Shown piece by piece: positions 58,010-64,000 of a DNA stretch of 64,000 nucleotides. The notes under the pieces were generated by a model. It was not told the DNA's origin. It searched no databases and saw nothing but the letters and a program-made list of their open reading frames with translations. A program made the translations under genes and the position numbers. Source of the stretch: Oceanisphaera marina. Its GTDB lineage: Bacteria > Pseudomonadota > Gammaproteobacteria > Enterobacterales > Aeromonadaceae. The stretch is from positions 146,087 through 210,086 of the forward strand of contig NZ_BMKE01000003.1 of the NCBI RefSeq assembly GCF_014643915.1. Direction: 5' to 3'. Numbering within the stretch: position 1 is the first letter of the stretch; every line of letters begins with the position of its first letter.

Positions 58010-60352
58010 ATGTCAGAACAACAAGATCCCTTCCTCAAGCGGGAAGCCGAAAAATACGAAAACCCCATTCCCAGTCGTGAATATATTATTGAGTTGGTTA
58101 AAGCCAAGCAGGGGCCCATCTCGCGTGACGAAATTTTTGCCGAACTGAATCTGGAAGGTGAAGAGCAGGCCGAAGCCCTGCGTCGTCGTCTGCGCGCCAT
58201 GGAAAGAGATGGCCAGCTGGTTTTTACCCGCAACAAATGCTACGCGCTACCAGAAAAGCTTAACCTGATTAAAGGTCGCGTCATTGGCCACAGAGAAGGG
58301 TTTGGCTTTTTGCGTCCCGAAGATGGTGGCGACGATCTGTTCTTGTCGCAACGTGAAATGGATGCCCTGATGCACGGAGATCAGGCGCTGGTGCAGCCAT
58401 TGCGTTTCGACTCCAAAGGACGACGCGAGGCGAGGGTAGTGCGCCTGCTGGAGTCTCGCGACCTGGAAGTGGTTGGCCGTTACTTCGTGGAAAACGGTGT
58501 GAGCTACGTGGTGCCTGATGACAGCCGTATCGCCCAGGATATTCTGATCCCCCAGGGCGAAACCCAGGGTGCCCGCATGGGCCAGGTGGTGGTGATTCAC
58601 ATCAGCCAGCGCCCGACCAAACGCATGACCGGTGTTGGCAAGGTGGTTGAAGTGCTGGGTGAAACCATGGACCCGGGCATGGAAATCGATATTGCCCTGC
58701 GTACTCACGGTATCCCTCATGTGTGGCCGCAAGAAGTGAAGCAGGAAATTGCCAAGCTGACCGAGCAAGTGCCGGAAGAAGCCAAAGAAGGCCGCCGCGA
58801 TCTGCGTGATCTGCCGTTGGTAACCATAGATGGCGAAGATGCCCGCGACTTTGATGATGCGGTACATTGTCAGCCCAATGCGGCTGGTGGCTGGCGCCTG
58901 TGGGTCGCTATTGCCGATGTGTCTTACTATGTGCGCCCCGGTACGGCCCTGGATAACGAAGCCTATTTACGTGGCAACTCGGTTTACTTCCCCGAGCAAG
59001 TGATTCCCATGCTGCCGGAAGTGCTGTCTAACGGCCTGTGTTCGCTGAACCCGCAGGTTGATCGGCTGTGCATGGTGGCTGAGATGACTATTTCTGCCAG
59101 CGGCAAGCTGTCTGACTTTAAATTCTACGAAGCCGTGATGAACTCTCATGCCCGCCTGACCTATAACAAGGTAGCGGCCATGATAGAGGGTGATGAGGTG
59201 CTGCGTGAGCGTTACGCGCCACTGGTCCCGCACCTTGAGGCGCTGAACGACATGTATCATGCGATGAAATCGGCTCGCCATAAGCGTGGTGCGGTAGAAT
59301 TTGAAAGCGAAGAAACCCGCTTTATATTCAACCCGCAGCGCAAGATTGAGAGCATAGTGCCGGTAGTGCGTAACGATGCCCACAAGATCATCGAAGAGTG
59401 CATGATCGCGGCCAACGTGGCGGCGGCGAGCTTTATTGAAAAGCAGGACGCTCATACCTTGTTCCGCGTTCACGACAAGCCGGGCGAAGAAAAGCTGACC
59501 GGCTTTCGCAGCTTTCTGGCCGAGTTGGGCCTGGAGCTGAAAGGGGGCCTGGAGCCCGAGCCGGCAGATTACGCCTTGCTGGCCGAGCAAATCAAAGACA
59601 GACCCGATGCGGGTCTGATTCAGACCATGCTGCTGCGCTCGATGAAACAGGCCGTGTATCAGGCCGAGAACATGGGCCACTTTGGTCTGGCACTGAAGTC
59701 ATATGCGCACTTCACCTCACCGATACGTCGCTACCCCGACTTGATTTTACACCGGGCCATCAAGGCGCAGGTGAGCAAGATTCAGGGCGAAGGCACCAGC
59801 AAGACCGGTGGTGTGCCTTATCAGTATGACGAAGTAGCGCCCATGGGAGATCATTGTTCACAAACGGAGCGCCGCGCCGACGACGCCACCCGTGATGTGG
59901 CAGACTGGCTCAAGTGCGAATATATGCTGGACCATGTCGGTAGCGAGTTTACCGGCACCATCGCCAACGTGACCGGCTTTGGTTTCTTTGTCCGCCTGGA
60001 TGACATTCACATCGATGGTCTGGTGCATATTTCCAGCCTGCAAAATGATTATTATCAGTTTGACCCGGCGCGCCAGACCCTGATTGGCGAGAACTTCCGT
60101 CGCCGCTATCGTTTAGGCGATAAAATCAAGGTGAAGGTAATGGCGGTTAATCTGGACGACAGCAAGATTGACTTTGAAACCGTGGAAGAGCCGTTGCCTG
60201 CCGGTGCTAAAAGCGCCAAGGGAGCCAGAGGCAAGAACACGAGATCGCGTCAGCGTGCCAAGCCTAAAAGAAGCAACAAGCCCAAAGGTGAGGCCAAAGC
60301 GACGGACAATAAAGGCGACGGCAAGCCCAAAGGCGCTAAAAAACGCCATTAA
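58010..60352 (+). CDS. rnr: Ribonuclease R
   Basis: A 780-residue processive 3'-5' exoribonuclease that degrades structured RNA. Domain order is a helix-turn-helix, two cold-shock domains ([19 protein letters not shown]), the RNB catalytic domain with the acidic motif [14 protein letters not shown], an S1 domain ([17 protein letters not shown]) and a lysine-rich tail. ATG 58010 gives the E. coli-like [21 protein letters not shown]; an in-frame ATG lies 12 bases upstream, and neither has a strong ribosome site. rlmB follows across a hairpin. Confidence 0.96.
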   Translation: MSEQQDPFLKREAEKYENPIPSREYIIELVKAKQGPISRDEIFAELNLEGEEQAEALRRRLRAMERDGQLVFTRNKCYALPEKLNLIKGRVIGHREGFGFLRPEDGGDDLFLSQREMDALMHGDQALVQPLRFDSKGRREARVVRLLESRDLEVVGRYFVENGVSYVVPDDSRIAQDILIPQGETQGARMGQVVVIHISQRPTKRMTGVGKVVEVLGETMDPGMEIDIALRTHGIPHVWPQEVKQEIAKLTEQVPEEAKEGRRDLRDLPLVTIDGEDARDFDDAVHCQPNAAGGWRLWVAIADVSYYVRPGTALDNEAYLRGNSVYFPEQVIPMLPEVLSNGLCSLNPQVDRLCMVAEMTISASGKLSDFKFYEAVMNSHARLTYNKVAAMIEGDEVLRERYAPLVPHLEALNDMYHAMKSARHKRGAVEFESEETRFIFNPQRKIESIVPVVRNDAHKIIEECMIAANVAAASFIEKQDAHTLFRVHDKPGEEKLTGFRSFLAELGLELKGGLEPEPADYALLAEQIKDRPDAGLIQTMLLRSMKQAVYQAENMGHFGLALKSYAHFTSPIRRYPDLILHRAIKAQVSKIQGEGTSKTGGVPYQYDEVAPMGDHCSQTERRADDATRDVADWLKCEYMLDHVGSEFTGTIANVTGFGFFVRLDDIHIDGLVHISSLQNDYYQFDPARQTLIGENFRRRYRLGDKIKVKVMAVNLDDSKIDFETVEEPLPAGAKSAKGARGKNTRSRQRAKPKRSNKPKGEAKATDNKGDGKPKGAKKRH

Positions 60353-60368
60353 TTGCTAGTCACTGATA

Positions 60369-60420
60369 GGGGGTAGCGGATAGAGATGTATCTCTAGCCT
60401 CTATCCCCGTTTTTATTTTT
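60369..60420 (+). terminator. Long hairpin with T tract between rnr and rlmB
   Basis: TAGAGAT (60381-60387) pairs with ATCTCTA (60390-60396), extended by GG/CC, TAG/CTA and GGGG/CCCC segments with single mismatches, then GTTTTTATTTTT. It looks like an intrinsic terminator or attenuator 17 bases before rlmB. Confidence 0.75.
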
Positions 60421-60436
60421 AATTCGAGTAACATTT

Positions 60437-61171
60437 ATGAGCAATGAATTGATTTTTGGTATCCACGCCCTCGATGCACTGCTGGAAACCCATCCCGAAC
60501 AGATACTGGAAGTATGGCTATTGAAAGGCCGTGACGATGAGCGTTTAAACGGGCTTCAGGCGCGCTTGCTGGCCGTGGGCGTGAAAGCCCAGCTAGCCAG
60601 TCGCTCGGCGCTGGACAACAAGGCCAAAGGTGGCCAGCATCAGGGCGTGGTGGCCAAGGTCAAGGCGCAGCCTGTGCTTAACGAGGCGGATTTGGACCAG
60701 CTGCTGTCAGCGCAAGCCACTCCCTTGTTGCTGGTACTCGACGGCGTTACCGACCCGCATAACCTGGGTGCTTGTTTACGTACTGCCGATGCAGCCGGCG
60801 TACATGGTGTTATCGTCCCCAAAGACAACTCGGCAAGCCTGGGCCCGGTGGTGCGCAAGGTGGCCTGTGGTGCCGCCGAAGTGGTGCCCTTGTTTCAGGT
60901 GACCAACCTGTCCCGCACTTTACGTTCGTTGCAAGACAAGGGCGTATGGGTGGTGGGCACCGCTGGCGAAGCGGATCACAGCCTGTATCAAGCCAAACTC
61001 AGTGGTGCCCTGGCACTGGTGATGGGCTCAGAAGATAAAGGCATGCGGCGTTTAACCCGAGAACATTGCGATGAGTTGGTCAGCATCCCCATGGGTGGCT
61101 CGGTCTCCAGCCTGAATGTGTCGGTCGCCACCGGGGTGTGTCTGTTTGAAATGGTCCGTCAGCGTAGTTAA
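60437..61171 (+). CDS. rlmB: 23S rRNA (guanosine-2251-2'-O)-methyltransferase RlmB
   Basis: A 244-residue SpoU-class (SPOUT) enzyme. The N-terminal substrate-binding domain ([20 protein letters not shown]) precedes the knot motifs: motif 1 [20 protein letters not shown], motif 2 [14 protein letters not shown] and motif 3 [22 protein letters not shown]. It is adjacent to rnr as in E. coli, but a terminator-like hairpin separates them. Confidence 0.97.
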   Translation: MSNELIFGIHALDALLETHPEQILEVWLLKGRDDERLNGLQARLLAVGVKAQLASRSALDNKAKGGQHQGVVAKVKAQPVLNEADLDQLLSAQATPLLLVLDGVTDPHNLGACLRTADAAGVHGVIVPKDNSASLGPVVRKVACGAAEVVPLFQVTNLSRTLRSLQDKGVWVVGTAGEADHSLYQAKLSGALALVMGSEDKGMRRLTREHCDELVSIPMGGSVSSLNVSVATGVCLFEMVRQRS

Positions 61172-61280
61172 GTAAAGGTGGGGTGCCTGGTGTGAGAGGG
61201 AGCGGTGAGAAGCACTGAGCTTCAGACTTCAGTGTGTCACGTCTCATATTTTTCCTCTCACTCCTCTATAAGGAATAAAC

Positions 61281-62144
61281 ATGCAACAATTGATGGCTCG
61301 CATGGCGGCGGATAGGCAAATGCTGGCCATTTTATTGCTGGTGCTGGGCAACCTGATGATCTCCTTCGGCGACGTGTTGGTCAAGTTGCTGGGCCAGACC
61401 GAGGCGACGCCCTATCAGTATGTGGCGCTGCGTTTTCTGATGACGTCGGCTTTGTTGCTGCCCTTCTGGTGGCGACTACCGCGAGAGAAGAAGGGCTGGG
61501 GACAATGGAAGATCCATTTGCTGCGCGGACACCTGCTGCTGATGGGCTCGGCTTGTGTGTTCATCAGTCTTATTTATCTGCCACTGGCCACGGCCAACGC
61601 GGTATTTTATGCATCGCCCCTGATGACACTGCCGCTGGCGGCGCTGATCAGCAAAGAGCGGGTGCGGCTGGCCGCCTATGGAGTTAGCCTGCTCGGCTTC
61701 GTCGGCATCTTGGTGGTGCTTAACCCGGCCGAGTGGCACTGGGCCGGCTGGGTGGCGCTGTTAACCGCGTTTTCCATGGCGGCCAGCAATGTGCTGGTAC
61801 GCCGGCTGCCGCAAGGGCGCTCTGTGCTGGCAACGCTGTTTCTGACCCAGGCGCTGGCCATTCCGGTAAGTTTTGCCCTGGCCTTGCCCGGTTGGCAGCC
61901 GGTGACGGGGGAGGTATGGCTGTTGCTGATTGGCGCCAGCCTGGTGGGCATTATCTATCAGGGCATCTGCATTCTGGCCTACGCTATGGCTGATGCCAGC
62001 AAGATAGCCGCCAGCGAATATTCCGGCCTGATCTTCGTTACCCTGATGGGGATGGTATTGTTTGCGGAGTTTCCGGCGCTTAACGTCTACCTTGGCGCCG
62101 CCGTGGTGATCATCGCCATCGGGCTACAAAGAAAATTGCGTTAA
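61281..62144 (+). CDS. DMT-superfamily (EamA) transporter
   Basis: A 287-residue membrane protein with ten hydrophobic helices in two EamA repeats (first ending near residue 135 with GFVGILVVLNP, second ending in VVIIAIGLQRKLR). Such proteins export amino acids or other metabolites; nothing here identifies the substrate. AAGGAA precedes the ATG. The MITE at 62158 begins 14 bases after its stop. The spacer to rlmB holds the inverted words GTGAGAGG and CCTCTCAC. Confidence 0.87.
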   Translation: MQQLMARMAADRQMLAILLLVLGNLMISFGDVLVKLLGQTEATPYQYVALRFLMTSALLLPFWWRLPREKKGWGQWKIHLLRGHLLLMGSACVFISLIYLPLATANAVFYASPLMTLPLAALISKERVRLAAYGVSLLGFVGILVVLNPAEWHWAGWVALLTAFSMAASNVLVRRLPQGRSVLATLFLTQALAIPVSFALALPGWQPVTGEVWLLLIGASLVGIIYQGICILAYAMADASKIAASEYSGLIFVTLMGMVLFAEFPALNVYLGAAVVIIAIGLQRKLR

Positions 62145-62157
62145 AAAAGCGATCAGC

Positions 62158-62433
62158 CTGTCTCTTAGTCACAAGTCTGTGAGCTGTTGCATAAGTGCAA
62201 AGAGACAGTAGGATTGCCTCCACCAACGCGCTAAACCGCATCCCTGCGACGCTCGGCAAATGCCGTCCGACCGCCAGGGATGGTGGGAGTGTCAGCATTG
62301 CAGGAGCCTTTGCTGACCTTGGCATTTGGCGGTTGGCTATGACAATTCCTACTGCCTCTTCAGATGACACGGAGTAGTACGCTCTGCCTGATTACACCAT
62401 TAAGTACATTAAAAAGATGTGACTAAGAGACAG
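62158..62433. mobile_element. 276-bp MITE with IS50/Tn5-like ends and 9-bp target duplication
   Basis: The left end is CTGTCTCTTAGTCACAAGT; the right end read inward is CTGTCTCTTAGTCACATCT. They match the Tn5 outside end at 16 of 19 bases and the Tn5 mosaic end at 17 of 19. The flanks are GCGATCAGC (62149-62157) and GCTATCAGC (62434-62442), an 8-of-9 match to a 9-bp duplication, the length made by IS50-type elements. A second inverted pair lies inside (62200-62213 with 62347-62360, 13 of 14). There is no transposase, so it must be mobilised in trans. Confidence 0.8.
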
Positions 62434-62614
62434 GCTATCAGCTGTCAGATAAGTACCAAGACTCAGCCGATACCCGCTAAGGCGGTGGACTGCATTGTTG
62501 GTTTTTATTCGGGTTTTAGCTGAAGGCTGACAGCTGAGGCTTTATTAGGTTTGGCTCTTGTCCTGTCTTTATCTGAAAGCTTACAGCTGATCGCTTATAG
62601 CTGTCTTTTTAAGC

Positions 62615-62643
62615 TTTCTTTTAAAATATTTATAGCCTATAAT
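62615..62643 (+). promoter_or_regulatory. Promoter of rpsF-rpsR-rplI
   Basis: A perfect -10 TATAAT (62638-62643) lies 17 bases after a weak TTTCTT (62615-62620) -35, in an AT-rich context; the leader is about 90 bases. Confidence 0.6.
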
Positions 62644-62684
62644 CCGCCACCTTAAAATCAGTCGTTTTTACCTATAAGTTCCTT

Positions 62685-62718
62685 GCCTCCGATGGTGTGA
62701 CTGAGCCCACGAAGAGGC
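62685..62718 (+). promoter_or_regulatory. S6:S18-binding ribosomal leader (rpsF leader)
   Basis: GCCTC (62685-62689) pairs with GAGGC (62714-62718) around an inner hairpin; a CCG trinucleotide (62689-62691) falls at the junction. A stem plus bulged CCG is the described mRNA motif by which the S6:S18 complex controls its own operon. Position directly upstream of rpsF fits. I infer the family from memory of the motif. Confidence 0.6.
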
Positions 62719-62740
62719 TATAACCCGTAAGGAGCAATCC

Positions 62741-63118
62741 ATGCGTCATTACGAAATCGTATTTATGGTTCACCCTGATCAGAGTGAACAGGTTCCTGGC
62801 ATGATTGAGCGCTACACTGGCGCCATCACTACTTCTGGTGGTCAAGTTCACCGCCTGGAAGACTGGGGCCGTCGTCAACTGGCTTACCCGATCAATAAAC
62901 TGCACAAAGCTCACTATGTTCTGATGAACGTAGAAGCTGACCAGGCTGTGATCGACGAGCTGGAAACTAACTTCCGCTTCAACGATGCGGTGCTGCGTAA
63001 CATGATTATGCGCACCAAGCAGGCCGTCACCGAGCCTTCAGAAATGGCCAAGGCCAAAGACGAACGCCCAACACGTCGTGACGACGCCGCTCCTCGTGCA
63101 GAAGCTTCTGCCGAGTAA
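62741..63118 (+). CDS. rpsF: 30S ribosomal protein S6
   Basis: A 125-residue protein of the 30S platform that pairs with S18 ([20 protein letters not shown] start). The tail ([20 protein letters not shown]) is acidic/charged, though without the glutamate run of E. coli S6. TAAGGAG precedes the ATG. rpsR follows after 27 bases with no priB between. Confidence 0.98.
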   Translation: MRHYEIVFMVHPDQSEQVPGMIERYTGAITTSGGQVHRLEDWGRRQLAYPINKLHKAHYVLMNVEADQAVIDELETNFRFNDAVLRNMIMRTKQAVTEPSEMAKAKDERPTRRDDAAPRAEASAE

Positions 63119-63145
63119 TCCACGTTTTAGCTGAGGAATAGAATC

Positions 63146-63373
63146 ATGGCACGTTTTTTCCGTCGTCGTAAGTTCTGCCGTTTCACCGCTGACGGTGTAA
63201 CCGAGATCGATTACAAAGACATCGCAACCCTGAAGAACTACGTCACCGAGTCCGGTAAGATTGTACCGAGCCGCATCACTGGTACCCGCGCCAAGTTCCA
63301 GCGTCAGCTGGCTCGTGCGATCAAACGCGCTCGTTACCTGGCCCTGCTGCCTTACACCGATCTGCACAAGTAA
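63146..63373 (+). CDS. rpsR: 30S ribosomal protein S18
   Basis: A 75-residue protein ([20 protein letters not shown]), same length as E. coli S18, forming the S6:S18 heterodimer. TGAGGA precedes the ATG. It is second in the rpsF operon. Confidence 0.98.
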   Translation: MARFFRRRKFCRFTADGVTEIDYKDIATLKNYVTESGKIVPSRITGTRAKFQRQLARAIKRARYLALLPYTDLHK

Positions 63374-63411
63374 GCAGCGGCCTAACTCGCTAATATTATA
63401 GAGGAAAGGTA

Positions 63412-63861
63412 ATGCAAGTTATTCTGCTTGATAAAATCGCCAAGTTAGGCGGCCTGGGCGACCAGGTAACCGTTAAATCCGGTTATGCTCGTAACTACCT
63501 GCTGCCACAAGGCAAAGCAGTAGTAGCTACCAAAGACAACGTAGCGACGTTTGAAACTCGCCGCGCTGAACTGGAAGCCAAACTGGGTGAACAACTGGCT
63601 GCTGCACAAGCCCGTGCCGACCAGCTGTCTGGTCTGGAAAACGTGGTAATTGCATCCAAGTCTGGTGACGAAGGCAAACTGTTCGGCTCCATCGGTGCCC
63701 GTGACATTGCTGACGCCATCACCGCTGCCGGTGTTGAAGTTGCCAAGAGCGAAATTCGTCTGACCGACGGCGTACTGCGCAACGTAGGTGAGTACGAAGT
63801 GGGTGTGCACTTGCATGCCGACGTGAATACCAATGTAACCATTCAGGTGGTTGCAGCCTAA
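63412..63861 (+). CDS. rplI: 50S ribosomal protein L9
   Basis: A 149-residue elongated protein with N- and C-terminal RNA-binding domains joined by a long helix. The signature [20 protein letters not shown] is near the N-terminus. GAGGAAAGG lies before the ATG. It ends the operon; a terminator follows about 95 bases later. Confidence 0.98.
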   Translation: MQVILLDKIAKLGGLGDQVTVKSGYARNYLLPQGKAVVATKDNVATFETRRAELEAKLGEQLAAAQARADQLSGLENVVIASKSGDEGKLFGSIGARDIADAITAAGVEVAKSEIRLTDGVLRNVGEYEVGVHLHADVNTNVTIQVVAA

Positions 63862-63900
63862 GTTAGGCCGCTCGTTAAAAAAACCCGCGCTTGTCGCTAA

Positions 63901-63935
63901 CACCATTCAGTTAAGCGTGTTTAGACTGAATGGTG
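63901..63935. repeat. Inverted repeat after rplI
   Basis: CACCATTCAG (63901-63910) and CTGAATGGTG (63926-63935) are a perfect 10-base pair around a 15-base loop. It has no T run and lies just before the terminator. Confidence 0.65.
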
Positions 63936-63955
63936 TACCGAGTTTTTGATATCCG

Positions 63956-63987
63956 AACGGTCCTACTCTTGGGCCGTTTTCTTTTTT
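63956..63987 (+). terminator. Terminator of rpsF-rpsR-rplI
   Basis: AACGGTCC (63956-63963) pairs with GGGCCGTT (63971-63978, one G-T pair) and is followed by TTCTTTTTT. Confidence 0.85.
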
Positions 63988-64000
63988 CAGGCAGAATATA

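Larger units (their letters stand above)
62434..62740. other. Spacer before rpsF: dispersed repeats, promoter and leader
   Basis: After the MITE this stretch holds repeat words of the AGCTGTAAGCGATCAGCT family (for example 62585-62602 reverse), then the rpsF promoter (TATAAT at 62638) and the rpsF leader. No coding sequence is visible. Confidence 0.7.

Overview
The window is conserved chromosome of a marine or halotolerant gammaproteobacterium. My best guess is the Aeromonadales (Oceanimonas, Oceanisphaera or Zobellella type). This rests on E. coli-like operon orders (rpoE-rseABC-lepAB-rnc-era-recO-pdxJ; ffh, rpsP-rimM-trmD-rplS; rppH-ptsP-lgt-thyA; rpsT/murJ-ribF-ileS-lspA-fkpB-ispH), combined with an ectoine-hydrolase-like gene, a MotX-like sodium-motor protein, NhaA/NhaR and type IV pilins. 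I see no prophage, CRISPR array, rRNA or tRNA. The accessory signal lies almost entirely in the intergenic spacers, which carry several repeat families and one small transposon-derived element.

Layout. 1-7.2 kb: a truncated doeA-like gene, a dicarboxylate/amino-acid symporter behind a CRP-like site, an MscS-type channel, a divergent PACE exporter/LysR pair, and ygfZ. 7.3-9.8 kb: sdhE and ygfX, a repeat-filled spacer, and nadB. 9.9-18.4 kb: the sigma-E regulon genes running into lepA, lepB, rnc, era, recO and pdxJ, many with overlapping stop and start codons. 18.5-26.6 kb: barA (reverse), rlmD, relA, mazG, motX. 26.7-34.6 kb: nsrR, a CorC-type membrane protein, ypjD, ffh, the rpsP operon, and an MFS transporter. 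35-43.7 kb: mutH and rppH flanking a DnaA-box region in the position of E. coli DARS2, then ptsP, lgt, thyA, nhaA, nhaR and an ArsR-type regulator. 43.8-51.6 kb: rpsT against murJ, then ribF-ileS-lspA-fkpB-ispH. 51.7-55.1 kb: a minor-pilin cluster. 55.2-64 kb: nadE-glnB, luxS, rnr, rlmB, a DMT transporter, a 276-bp MITE, and rpsF-rpsR-rplI without priB.

Themes. The genes cover translation and ribosome maturation (lepA, era, rnc, rimM, trmD, rlmB, rlmD, five ribosomal proteins), envelope processing (lepB, lspA, lgt, murJ, sigma E), stress and nitrogen signalling (relA, ptsP, glnB, barA, nsrR) and salt or sodium physiology (nhaA, motX, MscS, doeA). I did not find a convincing new multi-gene system. 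The observations most worth checking are a hairpin-rich nhaA leader, the probable DARS2 homologue, the IS50-like MITE with its target duplication, and the heptamer-repeat spacers.
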